Below, piece after piece: positions 49,308-62,900 of a DNA stretch of 64,000 nt. How positions within the stretch are numbered: the first letter of the stretch is position 1; each line of letters starts with the position of its first letter. Origin of the DNA: Mycteria americana (taxonomy: Eukaryota; Chordata; Aves; Ciconiiformes; Ciconiidae); the NCBI RefSeq assembly GCF_035582795.1, contig NC_134396.1:32903683-32967682 (forward strand). Reading direction: 5' to 3'. A program made the position numbers and the translations under genes. A model generated the notes under the pieces. It saw only the letters and a list, made by a program, of their open reading frames with translations, was not told the DNA's origin and made no database searches.

Positions 49308-52300
49308 AGTTTTTAAATCTCAGTTAATACATATTTGAATAGCTTGTACTTGAAAGGAGGTTAGGTTTTATTTCCTTGAGTAATGATAGGGTACAGTGGG
49401 ACAGGTGCTTTTCAGTCTGATTTAAATACTTGAAAGCAACATTCTTATCACTAAAGATGCAAATAGATGCCCACATACCTTGGACAATCTGGACTAGAAA
49501 CATTCTTTAATTACAGATAACTTATTCATTTGCTTTTAATACCAAGCACAGTCATTAACTTCCCTTATCATGTGTCTAGCACATTGCAGAAAAATCTTTA
49601 ATAAACAGTTTTAGCATACTATTTTTGTGCATTTTTAAGTACGTCAGTTCAGCATCTTGGTGTGGAAGTTTTGTTTGCACAAAATGAGCAGTGTTCTGCA
49701 GGTTGTTATTTTTCCTCCACGTGAGGAAAGAAAGATGGGTATTAGAAATGTCAAGGATGTTATTCAGTGACTCAGTTGTGTTTATCTTATCTGTTGAGTA
49801 TGAGGTAGTCCTTTGCTCCTTTACCCCTGGGAAGGCACTGACCACCCTCTACACTGGGATCAGAGCTCCACCTCCTCTTTGTTCTGCCTTGCACAGGAGA
49901 TGGAGGGGGAACCTGCTCCCCAGTGTCTGCTGGGGGCTGACGCTACAGCCTCCACAGCTGTAGAGGTACACCCCTGCTACCCCCGCCTCACAGCTAAAGG
50001 AGCTCCTCAGCTGATGGGCCACATCGTGCATCTCTGCAAGGAAGCTTGTCCCACAGTGCTTGCGGCGACAAGTGCTTGCTGTTCTTCACCTTCTGTGTGC
50101 TTGCGCCAGTGATTAAAAACTGCTGACAGACATTAGTGGGAAAATTATCATCTAGTAAATCTCACTTTCTGTATATTAAAAAATTGCATGATAGGAGCGT
50201 AGTCTGAAGTATATTGGTAAAGTTCCTTCTTTGCATTAGCAAGGCAGTTCGATAAAATCACCTAAAGTATACATCAAAATGTGATTAAAATCTGTATTGT
50301 AGATTACAGTTTCTTGTTTGGAATCAAGTCATGATTAGACTTGATCCATTCTCAGCTTATTTTTACTAAAAAGGATTTCACTACTGATTTAATGGAGATG
50401 TTTTTGGCAAGACAAATGGGAATGAATTGTTTGTAGATGTGGGTGTAGAAATCCACAGAAATTTTTTCTTGGAATAGTAATACTGAGAAAGGAAATGGAG
50501 AGGGAGTAGAAGACTATATACCTTGAAGAAAGATGTGAGGGAGAAAAGTGATGTATTTGCCAATATGGAAAGGAAATACTGAAGATGTTAAAGAATGCAT
50601 ACTTTAGAACTTGTAACTGATTTTATGCCTTTGTTGTGAAGTAGGTTAACAAAAGGGAATGTACTAGTAGCTCTTCTATCTCTTTGGCGCATGGGATTAA
50701 GAAGGAAAAAAGAAAAGTGTAGTGCAGTCATGCAAAATGACTAGCTATACCTGGCAGGATATTGCAGGGCTTGGCTGTTGGGTGCAAAGTTCTTGGAGTT
50801 TCCTAGACAGGAATTTACCACAGTAATCCAAAATATGAATGCAGCCACCAGCTCAGCAGAATGCGTACTTAATGGTGGATTAGAAGGCTTTGTTTTGCTT
50901 TTTAAAGACTTGCTTCTGTTTTGAGATATCCCAAATATGCTGTACGTGATTTTTATAAAAGGGAAATGACGAAAAATGTTTTTTCTTTTCTAAAGTTGTA
51001 CAGGAGTTTTATGTCGTGTAAGTTAAATCACTGTATGTTATTCACTAGGCTCTCGACTCGCGTAGTTCTGTGACTCCTGTGATGCCTTAGAGCCATAGAG
51101 GATGTTGGTGTTCAGACATACAGTCAAGTTATCCTGCATTAGCTTAGCTGTAGAAGCTCTTTTGACAAGACTGTTACTTTTAAGGCTTTGTGCTCTCACA
51201 GGTTTAGCTGGTATGTGCCCTGCCCTTCTGCTGGAGGCCACCGTTCCTACAGCAAAATGAAAACTGTTCCTATGTTTCAGCTACCTTATGCCAGTCTGGC
51301 ATGTTAATTTAAGCCACCAGGTGTATTTTGTGCTGATAATGTCAACAGACAATTGCAGTGGCTGAGCTGAGGAGGGATTTGGCCCTTATTAGGAGGAGAT
51401 GATTTTGGAAAAGTGGGGGCAGAAGAAGACAGTTAAATGAGGTCTTAAAGCATAGTCGAAGAATGGCCATATCATACCAGACAAAGTGTCCATCCAGACA
51501 ATTACCCGATGTCTGACAGTGACGAGTAATAGATGTCTGGTAAAGATACTACATAATGATACTTGCAGCTTCCAACAGCTTATGGTTCTAGGACTTCCTA
51601 AGCTCGAGGTGCTATTATTTATGCAACAATCCTCGACTGACTTCTCTTCTGTGGCCTTGTTTTTCTTTGAACCCACGTAAGTTCTTGAAGTCAATAGCAT
51701 CCACTACTGAGTCAGGTTCAGAAACCTCTTTGTCTGCCTTTTTTTTTTTTTTCTTGGAAGAGACATGAACAGTCATTTGCATTCTCAGTGCTACTTCTGA
51801 CTGTATGGACCTGTGTCATATATCCTCTCTCTTAGTCATCCTTCTCCAGGATGAAGAGTCCTTTGGGGGTTCAAACAGCTAAGAGGTGCTGATGTCACGG
51901 CTGTTTGCTCAGTGGATGTGATTTGGAGCTCTTAGCTTAATTATCTTTAATGCAAACTCATTTAACTTGGCTCATACAAATGGCTCAAGACAACTCTAAA
52001 AGAATGTAGGTGTGCAGCTGCAGCAATTCAGCTTCTCCAGCAGCATTGTTTCCTTTGTGGCTGATGCACAATTAAAAACTGCAGAGACAATCCTTCAAGT
52101 AAGTAGAATAAGAGGTGGCATATCACTTACTGAAATTTGAGTTGGACTGAAAAAAAATTATAAGAACTTGAGACCTGTACCTGAGAAGAAAACCAGGATA
52201 AGTACAAAATACCAGGATGAGGAAGGAGGAAATGCATATATTGATATGGAAGAGAGCATGTTATGCTACTGATTCATGTTTTAACTATGATTTGAACATG

Positions 52301-55300
52301 ACAACCCACTGATTATTAAGTGATTCTATCAATAGAGTCAGGAGTTTTTTGGAGTATTTATTCTTATGTCTGTTGACCAAAGCTAAATATGGGATCTGAC
52401 TCTTTTCCCCACTGCCTGCTACATTCTGTACTGTAATATATGCCTATAATCTATTTATGAGAGCTTTTCTAATTTAATAAGAAGAAAACAGGTATCTAGT
52501 CTCACCTGACTCAACTAGTCTCTTCCTCATCTGAGTGGATTGCAGGCCAGAACTCTGTTTAACCAGTGATTCAAGGTAGTGCCAGAACTGGACTTCACTT
52601 TTCTGAAGTATGTTACCATTACATAGAAAATTTTCCTGCAGTGAAGTCCTAAGCTGTAGAGGTTTTGGATGGGATTTGTGTTCTTCTAGAGACTGTAAAT
52701 GTCTGTAGATACCACTTCTTCTTATTGTCAATATGAGAAGTAGTTTAAAGGAATTTTTTTCCTGTTTTTAGCTTTTTTCCCTACCATCTTCTTCAGGTTC
52801 TCTTAAGGTGAATGCTGCAAATCCGTTACTTTCATGTGGAAGCTTTTGACTTAAACAGAGCTATTTATTTGTCTAAAAGTAGGCTTGTACTCAGATGCAT
52901 TGCTGAGCTGAGGGAGACCAAAGTGTTCTGTAAACTAACTCTCACAATGTCCCTGTGAGGCTAGTGACCGCTTTTTTTCTCATGTTACAGGCTTGGGGCC
53001 CAAATAAGCTGTGACTCATGCAGCAAGCTAATGGCAGATGCATGATTAAAATGCAAGTTTCCACTCTTGATCTCTTATGCAAGTTATTAAATCTTTCATT
53101 TCTGAAAATGAGAGAAACAGTAAAAATTACTGTATTCATGTTGCCTATTTCAGCACACGTGCCGTATTTCCTAGTGTGCTCTCTTGGATCCTCTGTATTT
53201 AAGTCATTGGTGTATGCAAAGAAACAAATGGTTTTTGAATAACTTCCTACAGCAGAATGTGCTATTGTTTTAACAGTGAATGAAAAACAGAATAGAGTTC
53301 CCCAATTTGTGATTTATAAAGAATAACTGTGTCAAAAAGAAACAAAGGGGAAAAAAAAATTGAAGTCACTGGAAGCGTCAGGCATCATTTTAGATACACA
53401 GACCATAGTTCAATGCTGTGGCTTCTGGCTTGGGTTTCTTTGTTTCAATGGTCAAGATCTGAAGATGTTACTAATGTATTAGAGCAGACTGAAAATAGCA
53501 CTGTCTTGAGGTCTGCTAAGAACACTTGAGTGCTTGCAGGGTAATGTTCGGTGTCCAGGAACTGGAAAAGACCAACATGTTCCTGCAGTTTCCGCAGTAA
53601 GATGCATCTCTGCAGAAGAACTACAAAGATCTCTAAGTTTGGTACACGAACTTTTCAGAAAGTTAGGTATTTCATCTGCTGCATCATATGCTTTCCTGAC
53701 CATTATGTAGGTGAAACCAAGAGTGCTGCAGAGCTCATTCACACAAACTGGGTGAAGGACAAAAGCCCCGTTGTCATTGGAGAAGGGAACCATTTTTCTT
53801 GTACAAACCCCCCACTTTGCCTCTGATCTTTCAGCATCATGCTTAATGGAGATCTACCAAATGCCTTCAGAAGGGGCTAGGGACTAAATTAATGGCTCTC
53901 CTGTATGCTGTAAGCCGTGAACCCGAGAGTGGTTTTGCTTGATGTGCTGTAACTTCATACTTGTTCCCACAGACAAACTCATATTCCACAGGCTGCAAAT
54001 TACCTATCTCCTTCCCTTGGGAAGCAATCTTCTCAACATCCTCTCCCCCCCGCCCCAGCATCCTTTCTAATCCGTATCTAATAACTAAATTGTTTTGCAT
54101 ATGACCTAAACATATGTAATTAAACTTTCCCGACTTGTATATATGTTTCAAATTTGCTTCTGACCCAGAGAGAGACTTGTGTGCTCAAAAGATTTCGTTA
54201 GACCAGTTGATGAAGATTACTTCTGTCTACAGACCTTGTATTATACTGTAAATATTATGCATGCAGGCACTTCTGTCTCTTGATCTGTGGTACTTTGGAA
54301 AGACTTGTTTTAAGAAATGTGGTCCTCAGCTCAAGTAGCTTCCAGTGGTTGCATATCATGCAATTTTGTGCATTTTCTGTGTGCCAAAAAAATCATTAAA
54401 AATTAATAGTTGCTACACAGGAAATTCAGAAAATCTGGCACAACATGACTTATTTTGGACAAAGTTTTATAATTCTTACTGTGTTTGTATCTGTTTCTCA
54501 CTGACTCTTTCTGTTTGTCCTCAGATTTTCTTCTGAAACTGCTGGGCAAGGCAGAAGGCTCAGTGGTGGCATGCAGAAAACAGTGTATATGATAGAAGAT
54601 GTCTAGAGTTTTTACACTTTAAGTCAGCTGGGATTTTTCAGGGTGTTATAAACATTGTTGTGATTTCCAACAGTTACTTAACTGTGTTAATGTGTTTTAC
54701 TGTGCACACATTCTTTCCAGCTTTTGCACACACGGGTGGAAAAGGTTCCTACAAACATGCCATCTATTATTGTAGTGAATAGGTGTAACTTCAAAACAAG
54801 GCAGTGGAAGAAAATGTGGAACTGGATAGGAAAGCATGGGGGCACCCCATGTGTCTACTGGGAACCATTAATTTTCTTAATGGTGAGGTTAAGATTTGTT
54901 GAACTGGGGACCTCTAAGGCACTTGAAACATTGTCCTGAAATTAGTATCTCTGCTGTAGTTGACGAGCTTGGAGGCTTGTAAAGGTGTGCATGTCATACT
55001 TTAGGAGTTTGCTTCACACCACTTTCTGTTCAGTAATTGCAGCTACTTAGGAGCTTTTTAATACTGACTTCTTATCCCTTTCACTTCTCTTGGGTTTCTC
55101 ACTGCCCTTTGATCTCATACCAGACAAGTGCCTGTGCCAGGAAAGCAGCAATAACCAATGTGGCACTGTATTGCATGGGGAAATACTTTTCTTGATGTGT
55201 GTGGTTTTCCCCCACCCTTCCTCAGTCTTTGCCTTAATCGCAGTTATATACTCTGAGATTAAACGGTGTGGTAACAGGTCAGCCCTACAGCTGGTGGTGC

Positions 55301-56709
55301 CTGATAGCCCGGGGCAACAGAAGTGGGATTTCTTCTAGTTTCTCTTTTGTTTTATTTTTAAGACCTGTGAACTATGCATCCTTAAAATATGCTTTAAGGG
55401 AAGCATTAATTTCTTTGCACTGTATGGAAGTAAGGGTTTACAAAGTTTTGAGAAGGTGCAAGGGTGTGGGAGTTTTCTAGTGCATTTGACATGTTTTGTT
55501 ACACTAAGCATTTGACAGGAGAAAAGTGTGAAATATCTTGATATATTTCTCACATTTTGGGTGGTGTCAGGTGATGTTTTGAATTACCTTGTGAAAGAAT
55601 CCAGTTCCTTTCCAGGAAGCCAGCCCCAAAGGGAGTAACAGATAAGCATGCCGCTTGCTTCTGAGCACACGCTCATGTCTCGGAAGATTCAGATGTTATC
55701 CCTTGGTTGTACAGTGCATATGTTTCTAGTTTCTGCCAGTGTGGAACAATGTGGGCTTGTGTGAGCGTGTAGTAGTGGCACAAGTTAAAAGTGGTGAAGG
55801 AATACATGAGGAGACTGGAGATGTTGCAGCCTGTTCAGTGGCTCATTGCTGTCTGCCTGCTGGGGTTTGCTGTCCACACAGCTCAGATGCTCTGTTGGCA
55901 GAGCTAGACTTGCAGCTAATCACTGTTTTTACTTAGACGCTGTGCAAAATAAACTCCTTTTTTTATTTTTAATTTTTTTTTTTTTTTATTTAAGATGGTT
56001 TAAACTGACTTGGCTGATGTGATGAGTATGAGAAGTACTTGCTTGCTTATGTTGTGGGAAGGGGTGCATAAGCAGAAATCTGGATTGTGTAGAGTAGCAG
56101 TACTCTTGCAAAAGAGTGACATGCAATTAGTGTAGCCTTCCAGCAGATGGGTGGTGACGAGTACATGGTGGGCTGAAGCATCTGAGATGCTCTAGCTGAA
56201 TCCGTGCATTGGAAGCTTCCCTGGTACTGGTGAGCTGGAAGAACATACTTATGTGTGGCCCTGACTAAAAGCTGTGGTGAATAACGGGTTTGAAAATACT
56301 GCATAGTACCCTGTTGAAGGCTGAAGGGCAAGAAGTTTGCAAATACTGAGATAGCAGCCTGCCTGAATGGCATGGCAAATAACAGATTTGTACAGACTGA
56401 ATTCTGTATAACTCTGTTAGGTAAGGTAATTAGTTGTATATTGTGTGCAAGAACTTGACTTTTACTGAAATCGTTTTGAAGCAAGCTGAAAAGTAAAATA
56501 CTGCGTCACTCTGTATGCTACAGTACAATCGTAAAAGTGGTGGTGTTCTTGTCTAGGACTGTACCATCAGGAGATGTCCAGATCATGAGCTCCTTTAGGA
56601 GACCTCATACTTCTGTGGGTTTAGGAGATCCTGGTGACAGGAGCCAGTCCTCTCTGGTGTTTATAATTGCAAATGGTCTCCTGGGACCTTTGACCGCAAC
56701 TTATTTTTG

Positions 56710-56736
56710 CCCCCCCCCCCCCCCCCCCCAAAAAAA
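56710..56736. repeat. Poly-C (20) followed by poly-A (7)
   Basis: Twenty C directly followed by seven A in CEMIP2 intron 1. A second, shorter C-rich patch lies near 56875-56890. Confidence 0.95.
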
Positions 56737-59635
56737 TAGAATACAGCATAGGCACAAATCAAAGGGAAATGGCAAGCCTTGGGTGGAGAAAGAAAAAGTG
56801 TTACATGGAAAAATTCAGGTGCATGGGGACTTGCAAGGAAATGTGGTATTTAAATAGTTCAGTCAGATTCTGTGCCCCCCCTCCCCCCCCGCATTTTACT
56901 CAGACTGTATTTGTGCAACAAAATAACCGCACTCTCTAGGGTGTAACTGGCCATATAGCCAATTACCACACTTGCATTTGTGTGGTGCTATCTGAAGACT
57001 TCCACACAGTGGAAATAAACAAGTCAATAATTTGGATTAGATTATCAATGTGTCTTAATTTTAAAGAAAAGCCAGTAGCTGCTCTACAGGATAGAAAAGA
57101 TCGTTTTTTCCGCTAGAGAATTTCAAATAACACAGGAAGAGGGAAGGAAGTGTTGAAATGGTTACTCCTGTTGTAATGGAAAGCTATATATTTTGTTTGT
57201 GCTAAGTATCTCCTTATGGCTCTGTTTCTTTATTTTGTAGTGGGTAAGACAGTGATTCTGCAGTCTCTTTTCCACCCGTCGTTGGGGTGACCTGTGTTTG
57301 CACTTGAGTGGGATAGTTGGAAAACTTTTACAGTTTGCAAAATGAGGCTTGCAAACAAGGTGGAATGCTTTGTACGGAATAAAATATGCTTGAAATATGA
57401 CACAAGTGTTTTCCATGTCTGTTGTAACGCATAACTTTTTACTTTAAAGGGCTAGCAGTACCTTGAGGCCTTAGTAGGCAAAATTGTGGTAAAATTATTT
57501 TGTAAAAGTAAGTTAAGTTTTGCATAACCATTCTCGATTTAGTTGATATAGCTGAGCAATTAGCTTGAGCAACTAGCAAAGAGCTTGAGCTAATAAGCAA
57601 AGAGCAACCTTGTTAACTCTTTGTTTCATGTTATAATGAACACTCTGCAGTCATTTTGTCAGTGTGATAGATAAATGCCATATCTGAAAACTATTTAACC
57701 AAGTTTAAGGAGGTGGGGGTCCAAACCGTAAAAAAACCCCCCTCAATACTGGATCAGATTCCTTTAAATTTTTAATCAAAGAGATACATCAGTATTTGTT
57801 TCAGCTAGACATAAATACTGCCTTTGAATTAGTTGAAAAGCTCTTTCTCTACTCAGCTTTTAACACCACTTCTAAAACACAGAAATGATTGAGTTTTCAC
57901 TGCTGAAAGATGACTAGTTGAGTGTAAAAGCACATGTGGTGAAAGCAAGCTGTTCCACAGTGCTCATAACGCATAGGGCAGTTAAGTTTGAGAGCAGAGG
58001 ATTGGGTTTGTGGAATAGTTTCTCAAAGAACAGAAAGGAGAATGGTGAAAATCAATTTGCTACAATGAACAGGTGCGAGAAACACTGCTGGAGGACTTGG
58101 CGTAATTTTTTGCGCTCTGGGATGGCTACTCCAGTTAATGTTTCAGTGCCTTTATTGTCATTGTGCGTACATCTGGAGATGCATTGTCTCCCATGAAAGG
58201 GTAATCCAGCCTGTTCAAGAATAACAACTGTTTTGCCTTGAAACAGTGAAGTATCAGATTTTGCAGCATGGGAGACAAAAGGCTCCTTTGCTACTTCTCA
58301 GAATAAGATCACAGTTGTCACGTTTCTCCTTCACCAGCGTGCCTGGCACTTCAGAGTGTAGCTCAGACTTCCCTTTGTTAATGGAAGAGAAAGAGGATCT
58401 TTATGCCCTTCCGTTATTGGTAGTTTTTATTTTCATAATTCACTTTGCTATTTAATACACATGACTTGTGCCTAAATCCCCTTCAGGATTTAGTTTAGAA
58501 AGTTAGGTTTCAGTTAACTGAAACTTGAGCAGCCTTCTCAAAAAATCCCATCCCTAAGAAATGTTAATAAAAAAGAATAAAGAATCATGCCAGCTTTGTG
58601 AATACTCCATACAATACAACACAGTTGACCAGAAAGCCTGAGAAAACAGTCAAATGCAGTTTTGCGTCTCTTAAAGCAAGCCAGAAGAGCGTGGTAGGTT
58701 AGAACCTCTGGTGAGGATGGGCCAGGCAGCGATGTTTTTGGTAGGCTTTCCTCATTGGTTGCTTCAGAAAAAGACAGAAACAATATGAGTAACTGAAATA
58801 AAAGTAGCACTCACTTCTGGGTGATAGGTGCAGAGGTCTGGAGCAGTCACGTTGCTTCCAGGCTTTGTGTCCAAACGCAGGCATCTCAGCAACGAGAAAA
58901 ACCATGAGGTTTGCTGAACAAGATGCAGATGACTTTCTTACAGGACCGTTCCTGATGCACCTTTACTAGCAACCGAATCTTGCTGTGAGTAAACTGAGAG
59001 TTTGCGGGCTCTATATGCCTTAGCTAATTAAAAGTGTTGACTAAGTTGCATCGCTGTGAATATAAATAAAATTGTGTTTGGTATTTTATGGATTAAATTT
59101 AAATGCTTTTTTCTGCTTCCAGTGTGGAAGGAAGGCTTGTCTCTTTCATGAAGGAAAACAATGAGGAGTTTGTTCAGCTTCTGCGTGCAGAAGAAATACA
59201 TTTAGGCATTCTTTGCATAACTGTGGGGAAGAAGGGCTTGCTAGCTTTCTCATTGTTCAGCTTGTTTCTTAATCGCATAATACAAATTAACTGTGAAAAC
59301 ACTCAGTGAAAAATACCTAGTGGAACTACGAAGAAATGGTCTGTGCTGTACTGTGTTCCCATACCAGATGCTTTTGAGTTTAATTTTGTCGAAGATACAT
59401 ATACTATTGTCTCAAGCTGTTATACCGTGGCAAATGACCACGCAACTGAGTGACTGATACTTTCTAAATAGACACAGTTTCAGTGGCTGTTCTTCTTAAG
59501 AAGGCCTGTGGCTTAAAATTGCTTTTTTTAATGTTTGTTTCTTTTTTTTTGTTTTATGTATTATACTCTGTATTCTGAAAGCCTGTCTCTTATTTTTTCC
59601 CTGTGTGTGTGTGCGTGTTCCAGTGACTTTATAAC

Positions 59636-59960
59636 ATGCAAGACACTGATGCCAGGGGGAGCTCCCCTGCTTTCCTCCGGCCTCAGAACGGGAGCAGTCA
59701 CAGGTCTTCGGGGTACGTCCCGGGGAGAATTGCCCCTCTCCGTCCCCCGCCACCTTCACAGAGCCATGCTGCAGCCGAATTTACCTCTGCGAGACAAGAA
59801 GCCCGGACAAGACTCCCGTCCTTACCAGTGGATCAGCACCGCCGCCAGGCAGAAGCCAACAGGCATAAAAATACTCTCGTTTGCTTTGCCATTTCTAGCC
59901 TTTCACTTTTTGTTGCACTGGGGATTTTTTTGGGAATAGCTTCAAAATATGCTCCGGATG
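59636..59960 (+). CDS. CEMIP2: CEMIP2 (TMEM2) first coding exon, partial gene
   Basis: CEMIP2 is a type II membrane protein whose large extracellular part binds and degrades hyaluronan. This exon (acceptor TGTTCCAG ending 59623, donor GATG|GTAAGT) encodes 108 residues plus one base. The N terminus has S-PAFLRPQNG and SGYVPG near residues 9-30 and RPPPP near 36-40, all shared with human TMEM2. A basic stretch RHKNT at 76-80 is followed by a hydrophobic signal-anchor helix at about 80-102 (ICF-like LVCFAISSLSLF) and SKYAPD. The phase-1 end matches the human exon boundary at the same residue. The ATG has A at -3. The N-terminal ~78 residues would be cytosolic. The catalytic G8 and beta-helix regions lie in exons beyond the window. 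Confidence 0.95.
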
Positions 59961-62900
59961 GTAAGTTCTTTTGCAAACAAAATAATCCTAGAAGCTATGG
60001 TCCCTGTGAACGTAATTCAATAATTCAGCATCAGGATTAGTGTTAAGAGTTAAGTGCAAAAATAGGATGCTTACTGCAATTTTTAAAATGGAGGGAAGCA
60101 GTGTTTGGGGGCTAAGATCCGCTCCTGTTTCTGTTATCAGTGTCATTTTTACGTGTTTTTACTGTGAATGATTCAATTTACTTACATGAAGCAAAAAGGC
60201 ATAGCAGTAAATAAAGAATACTGGGGAGGGGGAAAGAAGTGTGAATGCTGTATAAGTGTAATTTTGTCTGCAGAAGATGCTGTCTGATCTGTTCACCAAT
60301 TGCAGACACAATGAAGTCCTTCTGTTTAAGCAGTAACTAAGGAAGGTAGTAAAAGAGTGTTCAAGTAAAAACTTTTTAAAATCTGCGAGAATTTATACCA
60401 ACATTACGTGTTTGCTTTGTTTATACACAAATTGGGCAGGGATCTTTTTGATCTATTAGCCCTGATTTTTTTTCAGCTCATCTTAGAAAACTGGGCGACT
60501 TTCATTGAATTTGGAAACCTCCCAAATGCATCAGTGGTTATAAAGCATGAACAGATGATGCGATTAACCGCTGATCACTAAGTATACATCCCTCTGGCCA
60601 AATACTGCTAGGAGTTGCTATGAGGTGTAGTTGCTAAAGGTTGGTAGTACAGTTTGGAGCATGGGTTGTTTTGTTGTTTTGTGGCTTGGTGGTTTTTTTT
60701 GTTTTGTTTTGGGTGGTTTTTTAAGGCAGAAGTCAGATTTCTAAAAGATAAACAGGGTTTTGAATTGAAACTATTGGCTGTTGTATCACAACAGACTTGG
60801 ACTCCTCAGTGGCTTTTGGCATAGTAACTCAAAAGATTCTGTTTCCAAAGTCAGTGCAACACAGTCTGAACAAATTAGATAACCAATTGAAGATTTCGGA
60901 TGACAGTACAAAATGAATGCGCACATCTAACCGGAGCACTCTTGGTGGTGGCTTGCCGAGATCTCTTCTTGGGTGAAGTTACTGAGTTTTCCTAATAATT
61001 ATGAAGGAAAACAAACATACCTGAGGGAGTAGTAAATGTTGTGTTCTGATCCAGGTCACTGGTAACAGGGCTACGTATCTGCAGTACGTACTTCCATTAC
61101 AGCCAAGTTCAAGAGAAGGCTGAAGGATGACTTAGCCAGTTGACTCTGAGAAGTACTTTTGGGGGGGAAAACCTTTCTACTGTGACACCAAGACTTTAAC
61201 TTTTAATTAACTAAAAGTTGTAGATTTTGATGATGGTTTTAGTAGAAGTGGGGTGTTATCATGTGCTGTGGGATATGTAAAATAATAGTCCGTTTACGCT
61301 TTAAAAGCTGATAATGTGAAGGAGATGGCTTGCCTTTTTTAAAAAATGTAAGTGGTTTTGGTATGGTTTTGCTTCATCTGCAGTAGCTCATTCCAGAGGC
61401 AGAGTTGTGCGGATTTTTTGCGCTGAATGCATGGGCAGCATGTGGTTGAGAGATCACTGGGGTTATGGAGGATGTTGCAGGAAGAGTTGCTGTGATTTAG
61501 TAGACGGGCTTTTTTTTGTCTACAGTAATGACTTACGTAAGGGCTAAGGAGTAACCCAAGGTCATGACTGCTTTTCTTCAATGTCCCACTGCTTCTCGAT
61601 GAAAGCCCAGACCAGTTTTCAGCATTAATTGTTGCATTGTGTCTTTCTGAAGTTTCCCTGCATTGTCCTTTAAAAAAAAAAGAACAGCATGCACCCATAG
61701 AATCCTTTGGAAACCCTGACACAAGAGAAAAATCCTACAGGCACCAAGTAAAGTCTGGCTGAAATGTTAATCTTGCAGTGGTGTTGTTGTTGCAGCAGCC
61801 CCCCTAAAGTTTCCCAACAGGTTGAAACGTTAATACGCTCAGCTCCAACCTAGCACATGCGGTACGGCAGCCAACGACACCAGTTCCAGCTAGGTGTGTT
61901 CTTCTTAAGGGCTAATTGGAAATCCATATTGTCAGTACTTTTAATGGCTGTTTGAAAGGCAGTGGAGGGAATGTGAGACTTAGTAGTAATTGCGTGTAAA
62001 TCCTAAACCTCCGGTATACCTTCCCCAAAGGGAAAATGATACTTGTCTGCATTTCTGTTCCTGCCTGTCAGCTGGTTTCTTTTTTCCTCCTTGCTTTTAT
62101 CTTCCTGTCATCATCTTTTTTTCTAAGTAGTCCTGAACACTGGAGATCAGGGAGAGCACTGGAAATGCAATTTCCTTCCCCATTTCCAGTGGCTTGTGCT
62201 GCAGGGTCAGGATGACAAGCTGGGGAGGTTTTCGGGGAAAAGTTCTGCTTGGCCTTTGCAGCTCTCAGCTGGAGCTTGCCCAGGGTAAACAGGATCCTCA
62301 GAAAATTTAGCTGCCAAACTGTGATAAACTTCTGCTGAGCATAATATAACACTGATAACTTTTTCCCAGAGGCCTTAAAAACTCCAGACTTGGTGGCTAA
62401 GCAGGTAGAAAGGAACTATTTAACTACATCTTGAGAACTGTTTCCTGCCTTTTCTCCTGCCAAACTTCATATCCTTGCTCCAGCACATGGAAGATTCTAG
62501 TATTTTTTTTTTTGGCAGGGTGTATTTTTTTGTGTGGGGTTTTTTTTTTCTCCACCATTTGCAAAAATATCACTTCCTCCCCCCCCAACTCTATTAGAAG
62601 CAACTAAACCTTAAGGAGAGCTGACCCATTTTTACAAAAGTGCTCTGAAGCAGAGGCCTGACTTGAAAAATTTTCAACATGAGTGGTTAAATTTGGCAAG
62701 GCCATAACTACCTAACGTTTTCTGGTCTATGCTTCTGTTTTCATTTAACCTTAACTGTAGCGGCAATGACTGTGGTCTGTAAAATCTAATCGGTAATTTT
62801 GGAGGTAACATATGGTGAAGTACTAAATATTTGATGTTTCCCTGCACCCCACTGCAGTTGCTAAGGGAGAATTTCAAAATACTTCTGGTGAGCACATCTT

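Larger units (their letters stand above)
47395..59623 (+). other. CEMIP2: Intron 1 of CEMIP2
   Basis: A 12.2-kb intron between the proposed GTGAGT donor and the TGTTCCAG acceptor. The first ~500 bases are CpG island and the remainder is AT-rich. It contains poly-C runs at 49289-49307 and 56710-56729, a GC-richer patch at about 49.82-50.12 kb, and T-rich stretches. I recognise no transposon family, RNA gene or exon. Confidence 0.75.

Noticed and set aside
53479-53826. Overlapping 91- and 104-codon frames on opposite strands in CEMIP2 intron 1
   Set aside because: No family resemblance and mutual overlap; most likely chance.
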